A program made the translations under genes and the position numbers. Positions 1-8,629 of a stretch of 64,000 bases of DNA are shown here, piece by piece. The stretch covers positions 124,001 through 188,000 of the forward strand of contig CAWBTX010000007.1 of the NCBI GenBank assembly GCA_963791905.1, in the 5' to 3' direction. The notes below the pieces were generated by a model. The model saw only the letters and a list, made by a program, of their open reading frames with translations. It was not told the DNA's origin and did not search any database. The first letter of the stretch is position 1. Every line of letters starts with the position of its first letter. This DNA is from Gaiellasilicea sp963791905 (GTDB taxonomy: Bacteria; Actinomycetota; Thermoleophilia; Gaiellales; Gaiellaceae).

Positions 1-779
1 GCGATCGCGACGGGACTGCCTGTGCGGGTGCTCACGTTCGACCCGCATCCGCGAGCGGTACTCGGCAACCTCGTCGAGCTGCTGACAACCGTGGAGCGGC
101 GCCTCGAGCTGCTCTCGCGAGGCGGGCGTCGACCGAGACGACCGTGCTCGAGTTCACGCTCGAGATGGCGCAGCTCGAGCCCGAGGAGTTCGCCGCCGAG
201 CACCTGCAACCGGGCGACCTCATCGTCGCAGGGGAGGACTTCCGCTTCGGGCGGAAGCGGCGCGGCGACCTCGCGCTCCTGGAGTCGTCTCGGCCACGAG
301 ATGCGGAGCGGTGGCGCGCCTGCCGGGGCGTCTCGTCCTCCGAGATCAGACGCGGCGCTGCACGAGGGCGACGTTCACGGGCCGGCGAGGATGCTGGGAC
401 AGACCGCCGGAGCTCGACGGCGTCGTCGTACCCGGGGACCGGCGTGGTGGCACGCTCGGCTATCCGACCGCGAACCTCGCCGCTCGATCCGCGCCTGATC
501 GTGCCCCGCTACGGCATCTACGCGGGCGCGGCCCGCGGGCCGGACGGGAAGCAGTACCGGGCGGCGATGTCGGTCGGGACGAACCCGCACTACGGCGGCC
601 AGGAGCGGCGGATCGAGCCGTACCTGCTCGACTTCGAGGGCGACCTGTACGGGCAGCGGCTCGTGGTCGAGCTCTGGGAGCGGCTTCGGGACGAGCGTGC
701 CTTCGCGAGCGAGCAGGAGCTGGTCGAGCAGATCGCTCGGGACGTCGAGCGGACGCGGGCGGTCGAACCGCCGGTCTGA
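1..779 (+). CDS. ribF: Bifunctional riboflavin kinase/FAD synthetase RibF, 5' partial, frameshifted
   Basis: RibF phosphorylates riboflavin to FMN and adenylates FMN to FAD in the cytoplasm. The window opens inside the gene: frame 1 reads VRVLTFDPHP, part of the FAD synthetase domain, followed by GEDFRFGRKRRGD (about 230-280) in another frame. The riboflavin kinase domain follows as TLGYPTANLA (about 450-480) and YGIYAG...NPHYGG (about 510-600), ending at TGA 777-779. At least six single-base shifts (near 118, 150, 300, 350, 410 and 490) are needed to join these blocks, mostly apparent one-base insertions. Because every domain block is well conserved, I infer sequence error rather than a pseudogene. 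The usual order ribF-rpsO-pnp is kept, apart from ggt on the other strand. Confidence 0.85.
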   Translation, partial: DRDGTACAGAHVRPASASGTRQPRRAADNRGAAPRAALARRASTETTVLEFTLEMAQLEPEEFAAEHLQPGDLIVAGEDFRFGRKRRGDLALLESSRPRDAERWRACRGVSSSEIRRGAARGRRSRAGEDAGTDRRSSTASSYPGTGVVARSAIRPRTSPLDPRLIVPRYGIYAGAARGPDGKQYRAAMSVGTNPHYGGQERRIEPYLLDFEGDLYGQRLVVELWERLRDERAFASEQELVEQIARDVERTRAVEPPV

Positions 780-782
780 GCG

Positions 783-2154
783 CTAGCCGAGCCACGCGCC
801 GCGTGCCCGCTGCGCCGCGGGTCGCCTGCCGCGCCGTTGCGGCCGACGACGCTGACGCCGCCGAAGTAGTGGTGCTGGGACGCGCCAGCGCCTGACACTG
901 CGGCCGGTCCGCTCGAGGCGCGTGAGCGCCTCCTCGTCGACGCCCGGCTCGGCGTTCACGAGCGTGCCGACGGGATGGAAGCGCGGCCGGGCGACCGCCT
1001 CGACCGGCTCGAGCCCTTCGTCCAGGATGCCCGCGGCGACGCCGACGAGCGCCGTGCGCAGCCGCGTGCCGCCGGCAGAGCCGATCGCAAGCGTGAGGCC
1101 GTCGACGTCGACGGCGATGCTCGGCGCCATCATGCTCCCCATCCGGGCACGCGGCTCGAGCGGGACGCGGTGCAGATCGACCTCACCGAGCATGCTGTTC
1201 AGGTGGAGGTCGTAGCCGGGGAGGAAGTCGCCGGTGCCGAGCCCGAGGCTCGTCGTGAGGACGCACGCGCAGCCGTCGCCGTCGACCACGGTGACGTTCG
1301 TCGTGTGCCCGTCGACCCCGTCGTCGTCCAGCAGCGCGAGCAGGGCCAGCACGCGGTCGGCTTCGGCGAGGCCCTCGAGCCGCGGCAGCCGGGTCAGCGT
1401 CTCCGCGACGCCGGCGAGGCCGCCGCGCGTGTGGAAGCGAGTTCCGGCGTACGAAACGCTCGACGGGCTCCGAGCCACGCGTGCGCGTACGACGTCGAGA
1501 TCGTCGCGCGTGAGCGCGATGCCCGTCCACGTCGAGCAGCGCCTCCGCGATCGAGCCGCTGTACGCGCTCCCCGCGCCCTCTCGGCGGCGAGGATCTCGA
1601 TCGCGCCGGCGAGGCCCGGCTGCGCGAGCACGTCGCCGCTCTCGAGCAGGTGGCCGCCGGGGGCGTAGATCGCACGTCCCTCCGGCGTCAGCGTGAAGAC
1701 CGGCTCGAGCATCGCGAGGCACGCTGCGTGCGCGGGAGGCATCCGCACGCCCGTCTGGGCGAGTCGAAGCGCCGGCTCGACGAGCCGGCGCCACGGCAGC
1801 CGTCCGTAGCGCTCGTGAGAGTGCTCCGAGCCCGGCCGGGAGCCCGGGCACGCCGCACGTTCCCGGCCCGACCGCGTAGTGGACGACCTCCTCGCCGAAC
1901 GGCACCTCGAGATCGACGACGTCGGCGCCCGTCCTCGGCCGGGACGGTGACGAAGCAGTCGAGGTTACCGCGCCCCCGCCGTCCCAGTAGATCGCGTGGC
2001 CGCCGCCCAGAAGCCCCGTCATCACCGTCTCGGCGACGCACGACGCGAGGCACGCGGCGACGGCGGCGTCCGCGGCCGTCCCGCCGTCCTCGAGGATCTC
2101 GATCCCGGCCGCCACGGTGGCGGGATGGCCGGCTGCGACGGCGGCGGGCAACAC
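783..2154 (-). CDS. ggt: Gamma-glutamyltransferase, frameshifted
   Basis: Gamma-glutamyltransferases cleave glutathione-type gamma-glutamyl bonds. They are made as a precursor that self-cleaves before a nucleophilic threonine. The N-terminal block (GGTAADAAVAACLASCVAET, GLLGGGHAIYWDGG) matches the family, as does the small-subunit start GHTTNVTVVDGDG around 1280-1310 with the nucleophile Thr in HTTN. SMLGEVDLH, MMAPSIAVD and GSAGGTR follow, then HYFGGVSVV near the 3' end. These blocks lie in different frames, with at least five shifts between about 1960 and 870. A GTG start at 2154 is supported by TAAGGT 8 nt upstream. No secretion signal is obvious from this start. It sits between ribF and rpsO on the opposite strand, so it is not part of that operon. 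Confidence 0.8.
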
Positions 2155-2162
2155 GGCTTGCT

Positions 2163-2168
2163 ACCTTA
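2163..2168 (-). promoter_or_regulatory. -10 element of ggt (TAAGGT, leaderless type)
   Basis: Read on the minus strand, TAAGGT ends 8 nt before the GTG at 2154, with no Shine-Dalgarno between. This matches the window-wide leaderless arrangement. Confidence 0.45.
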
Positions 2169-2247
2169 GCTGCGTCCGAGCTCTCGGCCGGCCGTGTCTT
2201 CCTTCACGCCGCGCGGGGACTGCGGAGATACCACGAAGGAGGCACAC

Positions 2248-2519
2248 ATGGCCCTCACCAAGGAAGTCAAGCAGGAGCTGATCGGGCAGCACGGCCGGAA
2301 CGAGCACGGACACGGGCTCGCCCGAGGTGCAGATCGCGATGCTGACGAGGCGGATCAACGACCTCACGGAGCATCTCCGCACGCATCCGAAGGATCACTA
2401 CTCGCGCCGCGGCCTGCTGAAGCTGGTCGGCCGCCGACGCCGGTTCCTGACGTACCTGCAGAAGCACGATCTCGAGGGCTATCGCGCCCTCATCAAGGAG
2501 CTCGGCCTGCAGGCGCTAG
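2248..2519 (+). CDS. rpsO: 30S ribosomal protein S15, two apparent single-base insertions
   Basis: S15 binds 16S rRNA early in 30S assembly. The ATG at 2248 follows a strong Shine-Dalgarno, GAAGGAGG (2235-2242). The N-terminus MALTKEVKQELIGQHGRNE is followed by a shift: dropping the C near 2304 restores DTGSPEVQIAML. The rest (TRRINDLTEHLR, RRGLLKLVGRRRRFLTYL) is canonical. At the end, CTGCAGGCGCTAG needs removal of one A (2511) to give the canonical LGLRR and the TAG at 2517-2519. Uncorrected, the frame runs to 2590 with a non-S15 tail. The repaired length of about 90 codons is normal for S15. Downstream is pnp, as in many bacteria. Confidence 0.92.
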
Positions 2520-2598
2520 CCGCCAGCCAGGCTCTCACCCTGGAGGGTGGAAGCTTGGGCGAGCCCCGGCGCGCGAGCTGCCGGAGCTGACCCAAACT

Positions 2599-2622
2599 TC
2601 CACTCTCCGCAAGCAGAGTGGA
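2599..2622 (+). promoter_or_regulatory. Hairpin in the rpsO-pnp intergenic leader
   Basis: TCCACTCT (2599-2606) pairs perfectly with AGAGTGGA (2615-2622) across an 8-nt loop, and a flanking G-U and C-G pair can extend it. It ends 12 nt before the pnp ATG and next to its purine-rich ribosome binding site. In enterobacteria a pnp leader stem-loop is the site of RNase processing and PNPase autoregulation. Position alone suggests a comparable role here. Confidence 0.5.
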
Positions 2623-2634
2623 GGACAGAGAGGA

Positions 2635-5125
2635 ATGAGTATCGCAACCGGGCAACTGGCCTCGGTTTCCGCCGAGATCGGCGGCAGAGACATCACCTTC
2701 GAGACGGGCAAGCTCGCCAAGCAGGCGGACGGCGCCGTTCTCGTCGAGGTCCGGCGAGACGATGATTCTCGCCACGGCGCAGGGCCGCCCGGAGGCCCGC
2801 GAGGGCGCCGACTTCTTCCCGCTGACGATCGACGTGGAAGAGAAGATGTACGCCGCCGGCAAGATCCCCGGCGGCTTTTTCAAGCGCGAGGGCCGCGCGA
2901 CCGAGCGCGCCACCCTGACCGCGCGCATGATCGACCGCCCGATCCGGCCGCTCTGGCCGAAGGGCTTCCGCAACGAGGTGCAGGTCATCTGCACGACGCT
3001 GTCGGTCGACATGGTCACGCCGCACGACATCCTGTGCATCAACGGCGCGTCGGCGGCGCTGCACATCTCGCCGCTGCCGTTCTTCGGGCCGGTCGGCGCC
3101 GTCCGCATCGGCCGCATCGAGGGTGAGCTGATCCTCAACCCGACGCTGCAGCAGACGGAGGAGGAGTCGAGCCTCGACCTGATCGTCGTCGGCACCCGCG
3201 AGGCGCTGACGATGGTCGAGGCCGGCGCCGACGAGGTGCCCGAGGACGTGCTCCTCGAGGCGCTCGAGCTGGCGCACGCCGAGATCCGCAAGCTGTGCGA
3301 CGCGCAGGACGACCTGCGCCGGCAGGCAGGCAAGGCGAAGTGGCTCGACCTGGAGCTGACGGCCGAGATCGAGGCGTCACACGGCCATACGGTCTGGGAG
3401 CGCATCCAGAGCGACGGTCTCCGCGAGAGCGCGCGCCGTCCTCGAGGAGCTCACCGACGAGCTCGCGCCCGAGCTGCACATGGACTCGACCGAGGAGGAC
3501 ATCCTGCGGCGCGTGCAGGTCCGCCAGAGCCTCGCGATGGTGCTCGAGAAGCAGCGGCTCGTCGCGGTCGAGGGCCCGGTGCGCGAGCAGTTCGAGAGCG
3601 ACCTTCGCGCCCTGACCGACGCCGAGCAGGACTCGAAGGAGCTCAAGTCGGCCAAGCGCCAGCTGCTCTTCGACCGGATCGTCGACACCGTCGAGCTGCC
3701 GTTCCCGGTCGGCCCGGCGACCGTCGACGGCGACGCTCCCGTGGTCAAGGACAGCCTCACGAAGTCGTACGTGAAGAAGGCAGCCGAGGCGGTCTACAAG
3801 GACCTCGTCCGCAAGAAGATCGCCGTCGACAAGCGGCGCCCGGACGGCCGCGCCGCCGAGGAGATCCGCCCGATCGAGTGCGAGGTCTCGGTCAGCCCGC
3901 GCACGCACGGCTCCGGCCTCTTCACCCGCGGCCAGACGCAGGTGATGTCGCTGCTGACGCTCGGCACGGCCAAGGAGGGGCAGCGGATCGACGATCTCTC
4001 GCTCGAGAGCGACCGCCGCTTCATGCACCACTACAACTTCCCGCCCTTCTCGGTCGGGGAGACCGGCTTCATGCGCGGCCCGAAGCGGCGTGACATCGGC
4101 CACGGTGCGCTCGGCGCAGCGCGCGCTCGAGGCGATCATCCCGCCGGTCGGAGGAGTTCCCGTACACGATCCGCATCGTCTCGGAGACGCTCGAGTCGAA
4201 CGGCTCCTCGTCGATGGGCTCGGTGTGCGGCTCGACGCTCGCGCTGATGGACGCCGGCGTGCCGATCAAGGCGCCGGTCTCCGGCATCGCGATGGGCCTC
4301 GTCAAGGAGGGCGACGACTACGTCATCCTCACCGACATCCAGGGCGCCGAGGATCACCTCGGCGACATGGACTTCAAGGTCGCCGGCACGCGCGACGGGA
4401 TCACCGCCCTGCAGATGGACATCAAGATCACCGGCGTCACGCAGGAGATCATGCGGAACGCGCTCGAGCAGGCCGGGCGCGCGCGGAACGCGATCCTCGA
4501 CCAGATGCTCGAGGCGATCCCGGAGTCGCGGAGCGAGCTCGCCGACCACGCACCGCGCATCTCGTCCGTCCAGATCAACCCCGAGTACATCGGCATGGTG
4601 ATCGGCAAGGGCGGCGAGACGATCCGCGCGCTCGAGGCCGACTACGACGTCCAGATCGACATCGAGGAGGACGGCACGATCCTCGTCTACGCGACGGAGG
4701 GCACGAAGGCCGACGCCGCGATCTCCGCGATCACGGCGCTGACGAAGGAGCCGGAGGTGGGGGACACCTACACCGGCAAGGTCGTCAAGACGACGCAGTT
4801 CGGCGCCTTCGTCGAGCTGAAGAAGGGCACGGACGGGCTGCTGCACGTCTCGAACGTCGGCCCGGGCCGGGTCGCGCACATCGAGGACGTGATCACCCGT
4901 GGCGACATCCTCGACGTCGTCGTCCAGGAGGTCGACAAGGCCCGCGGCCGCATCGGCCTGAAGCTCGTCAACAAGCACGAGAACGGGGCGATGGTCTCCC
5001 CGGAGGAGCTGATCGAGCGGGCCAAGGCGGCGCCGCCGCGGCCGCCGGAGGAGGAGCGCCCGCGCCGGGACGGCGACCGTGGCCGGGGCGGCCGCGATCG
5101 CGGCCCGCGCCGCGACCGGGACTAG
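2635..5125 (+). CDS. pnp: Polynucleotide phosphorylase, four apparent single-base insertions
   Basis: PNPase degrades RNA 3' to 5' phosphorolytically. The ATG at 2635 follows AGAGAGGA. The order is: first RNase PH-like core (ETMILATAQG, IDRPIRPLWPKGFRNEVQ), helical linker, second core (RPDGRAAEEIRPI, GSGLFTRGQTQ, SNGSSSMGSVCGSTLALMDA), KH domain (EYIGMVIGKGGETIRALE) and S1 domain (VGDTYTGKVVKTTQFGAFVE), with a basic Arg/Gly-rich tail. Frames break near 2752, 3437, 4115 and 4151, and each is repaired by removing one base. The repaired protein, about 828 residues, includes everything expected. A GC-rich hairpin follows the TAG. Partner genes for RNA turnover, RNase J and RNase Y, also lie in this window. 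Confidence 0.93.
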
Positions 5126-5135
5126 GAACGGTGAG

Positions 5136-5157
5136 CGGGGCGGCCTCGGCCGCCCCG
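5136..5157 (+). terminator. GC-rich hairpin after pnp
   Basis: CGGGGCGGCC (5136-5145) and GGCCGCCCCG (5148-5157) form a perfect 10-bp stem with a 2-nt apical gap, 10 nt after the pnp stop. No long T run follows, only TCGTTCCTC. Confidence 0.6.
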
Positions 5158-5171
5158 TCGTTCCTCCCGAG

Positions 5172-5177
5172 TAGGAT
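5172..5177 (+). promoter_or_regulatory. -10 element TAGGAT of the M16 peptidase gene
   Basis: TAGGAT ends exactly 6 nt before the GTG at 5184, leaving no room for a Shine-Dalgarno. This indicates a leaderless mRNA and selects this GTG as the start. Confidence 0.65.
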
Positions 5178-5183
5178 CGGCGC

Positions 5184-6470
5184 GTGCAGGAGTACGAGCT
5201 CTCGCGGCTTCCGACGGGCGAGCGACTGATCAGCGAGCACGTCCCGAGCGTGCGCTCGGTGTCGCTCGGGTTCTGGGTCGGCACCGGGTCGCGCGACGAG
5301 ACGGAGGCGCGCGCGGGCGTGTCCCACTTCATCGAGCACCTCCTCTTCAAGGGGTCGCGGACCCACTCGGCCCAGGAGATCGCCGAGATCTTCGACAGCC
5401 TCGGCGGGGAGCTCAACGCGGCGACGTCTCGCGAGACGACGGTCATCTACGCGCGGGTGCCCGACGACCGGCTCGAGCGGGCTCTCGACGTGATCGTCGG
5501 GATGGTCTACGAGCCGGTCTTCGCGGATGTCGACGCCGAGCGCGAGGTCGTGCTCGAGGAGATCGCGATGGTCGAGGACAACCCGCAGGACCTCGTGCAC
5601 GACATCGTCGCGGAGGCCGTCTTCGGCGGCCACGCGGTCGGGCGACCGGTGATCGGTCGTGCCGAGGTGATCTCGAGCGTCAGCCGGCGCGCGCTCACCA
5701 CCTTCCACCGCGACGCGTACGCGGCGGACAACATCGTCGTCGCCGCGGCGGGAAACATCGAGCACGACCGGCTGGCGGCGATGCTGGCCGAGCGGCTACC
5801 CGAGACACCGCCGTCGACCACGCGCGCCCGCAAGCCGCTGCCGCGCCCGCCCGCTGCCCGGCTCCGGTTCCAGCGCAAGGCGACCGAGCAGTACCACGTC
5901 TGCCTCGGGGCGCTCGGCCTCTCGCGGCGCGACGACCGGCGCTTCGCCGCCTCGCTCCTCGACGCGATCGTCGGCGGCTCGGCCTCGTCGCGGCTCTTCC
6001 AGGAGATCCGCGAGAAGCGCGGGATGGCGTACGCGGTCTACAGCTTCGGCTCGCAGTACTCGGATACCGGCCAGATCGGCCTCTACATCGGGACGCGGGA
6101 GGAGAACCTCGCCGAGTGCCTCGAGATCGCGGCGCGCGAGCTCGCGGACGTGGCGGAGGGAAACGTGCGCGACGGCGAGCTCGAGCGCGCGAAGGAGAAC
6201 CTGAAGGGCCGCATGCTGCTCTCGCTGGAGTCGACCTCCAATCGCATGAGCCGACTCGGGAAGTCACTCGTGACCGACACGGAGCTGCTCTCGCTCGAGG
6301 AGCTGATCGACCGCATCGAGGCGGTCTCTGCGGAGGACGTCGCGGCGCTCGCCGCCGAGCTCCTGCGGCCGGAGCGGTTCTCGGCCGCCGGCATCGGCCC
6401 GAGCGGGCGGCGGTTTCGTGCCGCCGTCGAGCGCGTCAATCCTGCGCTCGTCGCCCGCGCGGCGGCATGA
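5184..6470 (+). CDS. M16 family zinc peptidase (processing-peptidase-like)
   Basis: A 428-residue member of the M16 (pitrilysin/insulinase) family, close to the bacterial YmxG/mitochondrial processing peptidase type. The inverted zinc motif HFIEH lies at residues 48-52, and the downstream acidic region (EREVVLEEIAMVED) carries the third ligand. The C-terminal half has the M16 motif GGSASSRLFQEIREKRGMAY. There is no signal peptide, so it is probably cytoplasmic. The GTG start is fixed by a TAGGAT -10 six bases upstream. The stop overlaps the dapB start (ATGA), so the two are translationally coupled. This peptidase-dapB neighbourhood is common in Gram-positive bacteria. The substrate is unknown. 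Confidence 0.88.
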   Translation: MQEYELSRLPTGERLISEHVPSVRSVSLGFWVGTGSRDETEARAGVSHFIEHLLFKGSRTHSAQEIAEIFDSLGGELNAATSRETTVIYARVPDDRLERALDVIVGMVYEPVFADVDAEREVVLEEIAMVEDNPQDLVHDIVAEAVFGGHAVGRPVIGRAEVISSVSRRALTTFHRDAYAADNIVVAAAGNIEHDRLAAMLAERLPETPPSTTRARKPLPRPPAARLRFQRKATEQYHVCLGALGLSRRDDRRFAASLLDAIVGGSASSRLFQEIREKRGMAYAVYSFGSQYSDTGQIGLYIGTREENLAECLEIAARELADVAEGNVRDGELERAKENLKGRMLLSLESTSNRMSRLGKSLVTDTELLSLEELIDRIEAVSAEDVAALAAELLRPERFSAAGIGPSGRRFRAAVERVNPALVARAAA

Positions 6471-7075
6471 GAGTCATTCTGTTCGGTGAGAGCGGGAAGG
6501 TCGGGTCGGTGCTGGCGCCGGCGTTGCGGGAGGCAGGCCACGAGCTGGTCGAGTCGACCGCGCAGGCCGACGCCGCCGTCGACTTCACGCGGCCCGAGGC
6601 CGTCGAGGACAACGTCCGCAGCGCGCTCGAGCGCGGCGTGCCGTGCGTGATCGGCACGTCGGGGTTCGACCGTGAGCGGGTGGCGGCGCTGGCCGTCGCG
6701 CACGAGCTGCCGGTCTTCTTCGCGCCCAACTTCGCCGTCGGCGCGGTGCTGATGATGCGCTTCGCGGCGGAGGCGGCGAAGTCGATGCCGCACGCGGAGA
6801 TCATCGAGCTCCACCACCACACGAAGGTCGACGCGCCGTCGGGCACTGCCAGGGCGACGGCCGAGGCGATCGGCGGCGACGTGCCCATCCACTCGGTGCG
6901 CCTGCCCGGGCTGGTGGCGCACCAGGAGGTCATCTTCGGCGGCCCCGGCCAGACGCTCACGATCCGCCACGACACGACCTCGCGGGAGGCGTTCGTGCCG
7001 GGCGTTCTGCTCGCGCTGGAGAAGATCCGCGAGCTGCCCCCGGGGCTGACCGTGGGCCTCGAAGCGCTCCTCTGA
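6467..7075 (+). CDS. dapB: 4-hydroxy-tetrahydrodipicolinate reductase DapB (short form)
   Basis: DapB reduces the DapA product to tetrahydrodipicolinate with NAD(P)H, on the way to DAP and lysine. The N-terminal Rossmann motif FGESGKVG is followed by VIGTSGF. The active-site signature ELHHHTKVDAPSGTA lies at about residues 111-125, and the C-terminus keeps FVPGVLLALEKI. At 202 residues it is shorter than the usual 240-270, with reduced loops in the cofactor domain. ATG 6467 overlaps the M16 stop. There is no frameshift. dapA lies 0.65 kb downstream, and dapC, dapD, dapE and dapF lie at 35-38.7 kb. Confidence 0.92.
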   Translation: MRVILFGESGKVGSVLAPALREAGHELVESTAQADAAVDFTRPEAVEDNVRSALERGVPCVIGTSGFDRERVAALAVAHELPVFFAPNFAVGAVLMMRFAAEAAKSMPHAEIIELHHHTKVDAPSGTARATAEAIGGDVPIHSVRLPGLVAHQEVIFGGPGQTLTIRHDTTSREAFVPGVLLALEKIRELPPGLTVGLEALL

Positions 7076-7129
7076 CCGTCCACGGAGGACGCGACCGAAG
7101 GGGACCGCGTGTCAGACTCGTCTCGGGCA

Positions 7130-7173
7130 CGTGCCAGAGACGTGCCAGAGAGGCGCCAGAGACGTGCCAGAGA
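7130..7173 (+). repeat. Four tandem 11-bp repeats (consensus CGTGCCAGAGA)
   Basis: Units at 7130-7140, 7141-7151, 7152-7162 (GGCGCCAGAGA) and 7163-7173 are exact except for two bases in unit 3. A degenerate CGTGTTGCAG follows. They lie between the dapB stop and the macrodomain gene. Eleven bases is about one helical turn, so copies would face the same side of the DNA, as operator arrays do. No protein is known to me for this motif. Confidence 0.8.
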
Positions 7174-7174
7174 C

Positions 7175-7718
7175 GTGTTGCAGTCTTGTCACGAAGGACA
7201 GGTCCTGAACGGGCGTGAGTCGAGGCTCGAGTTCGTCGTCGGCGACCTGACGGAGCAGCGGGTCGACGCGATCGTGAACGCCGCCAACAGCTCGCTCCTC
7301 GGCGGCGGCGGCGTCGACGGCGCCATCCACCGCGCCGGCGGGCCCGAGATCCTCGCCGAGAGCAGGCTTCTCGGCGGCTGCGAGACCGGCGACGCGAAGG
7401 CGACGACGGGCGGCCGCCTGCCCAGCCCGCTGGGTGATCCACGCCGTTGGGCCGGTGTGGCGCGGCGGCAACGAGGGCGAGGCGGAGCTGCTGGCGTCGG
7501 CGCATCGGCGCTCGCTCGAGGTCGCCCGCGATCTCGGCGCTCGCACCGTCGCGTTTCCGGCCATCTCCTGCGGGATCTACGGCTATCCGCCGGAGCTGGC
7601 GGCGCCGGTGGCCGTGGGCGCCGTGCAGGAGCTCGCGGCTGACTTCGACCTCGTCCGCTTCGTCTTCCTCGGCGACGACCTGCGCCGCGTATTCGCGCGC
7701 GCGGCCGGCGAGGACTAG
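7175..7718 (+). CDS. Macrodomain protein (ADP-ribose-binding/deacetylase type), one frameshift
   Basis: Macrodomains bind ADP-ribose, and YmdB-like members remove it or hydrolyse O-acetyl-ADP-ribose. The family signature is clear: VVGDLTEQRVDAIVNAANSS, then the glycine loop LGGGGVDGAIHRAGG, WVIHAVGPVW, and the C-terminal AFPAISCGIYGYP. The frame changes near 7427. Dropping one A in CTGCCCAGCCCGC restores GRLPARWVIHAVGP. The start is uncertain: GTG 7175 is in frame, but there is no good ribosome binding site and another error could lie in the first codons. It is about 180 residues. The stop is directly followed by the dapA promoter. Confidence 0.85.
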
Positions 7719-7721
7719 GAT
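7716..7721 (+). promoter_or_regulatory. -10 element TAGGAT of dapA
   Basis: TAGGAT ends 6 nt before ATG 7728 and overlaps the macrodomain stop codon (TAG). Leaderless arrangement. Confidence 0.6.
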
Positions 7722-7727
7722 TTCACC

Positions 7728-8611
7728 ATGCTCGGAGAGGTGCTCACTGCGATCGTGACGCCGTTCCGGCCGGACGGCTCGGTCGATCTCGATGCCTTCC
7801 GGGCGCTGGCCCGCCACCTCGTCGACAACGGCTCCGACGGGCTCGTCGTCACGGGCACGACGGGCGAGACGCCGACGCTCACCGACCGGGAGCGCTTCGA
7901 CCTCTACGAGACCGCGGTGGACGAGCTCGGCGGCCGCGCCACGGTCGTGGCCGGCACGGGCACGTACGACACCCGGCACTCCGTCCACCTGACCCAGGAG
8001 GCGGACGCAATCGGCGTCGACGGCTTCCTCGTCGTCACGCCGTACTACTCGAAGCCGCCGCCGCGCGGGATCGTCGCCCACTTCGAGGCGATCGCGGCCG
8101 CGACGGACAAGCCCGTCGTGGCGTACAACATCCCGAGCCGCGTCGTGCTCGACGATCGAGCCGGAGACGTTCGCCGAGCTCGCGCGGATCCCGAACGTGA
8201 CCGCGGTCAAGCAGGCGTACCCGGACCTCGAGCACGCGCGGCGGATCGTCGAGCTCGGGCTCGACCTCTACGCAGGCGACGACGACCTGATCCTCCCGTT
8301 CCTCGAGCTCGGCGGCGTCGGCGGGGTCTGCGTGCACACGCACATCGTCGGCCCGCGCGTGAAGGAGCTGGTGCGGAGCTGGAGGGCCGGCGACGAGGCG
8401 CGGCGCGCGCGAGCTCGACGAGGAGCTGAAGCCCGCGATCGACCTCTTGCGCATCGCGCCGAACCCGATGCCGATCAAGGCGGCGCTGAACATCCTGGGG
8501 CACGAGGTCGGCGGCCACCGCCTCCCACTCGTGGAGACGACGGACGAGGAGCGCGAGGCGGTGCGGACCTGCCTCGAGCGTCTGGGGCTCCTCGACCGCG
8601 CCACGGTCTAG
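7728..8611 (+). CDS. dapA: 4-hydroxy-tetrahydrodipicolinate synthase DapA, two apparent insertions
   Basis: DapA condenses pyruvate and aspartate semialdehyde, the first committed step to DAP/lysine. The TIM-barrel signatures are present: TAIVTPF, GTTGETPTL (pyruvate pocket), PYYSKPPPRG, the active-site tyrosine in VVAYNIPSR, and the Schiff-base lysine in TAVKQAYPDL. Two frame changes, near 8154 and 8410, are repaired by dropping one base each, restoring LDIEPETFAELARIPN and RARELDEELKPAIDLL. The repaired length is 294 residues, normal for the family. The TAG at 8609-8611 is immediately followed by the RNase J promoter. The dapA-RNase J pair is common in Actinobacteria. Confidence 0.92.
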
Positions 8612-8617
8612 ACCTCG

Positions 8618-8623
8618 TACACT
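8618..8623 (+). promoter_or_regulatory. -10 element TACACT of the RNase J gene
   Basis: TACACT ends 6 nt before GTG 8630. The spacing picks this GTG over the in-frame TTG at 8627. Confidence 0.55.
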
Positions 8624-8629
8624 GACTTG

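Noticed and set aside
2299..2330. Programmed frameshifting in rpsO and pnp
   Set aside because: The shifts are at many unrelated sites in many genes, lack slippery sequences, and nearly all are one-base insertions. Sequence error is simpler.
7130..7173. CRISPR array
   Set aside because: Units are 11 bp and contiguous, without spacers.
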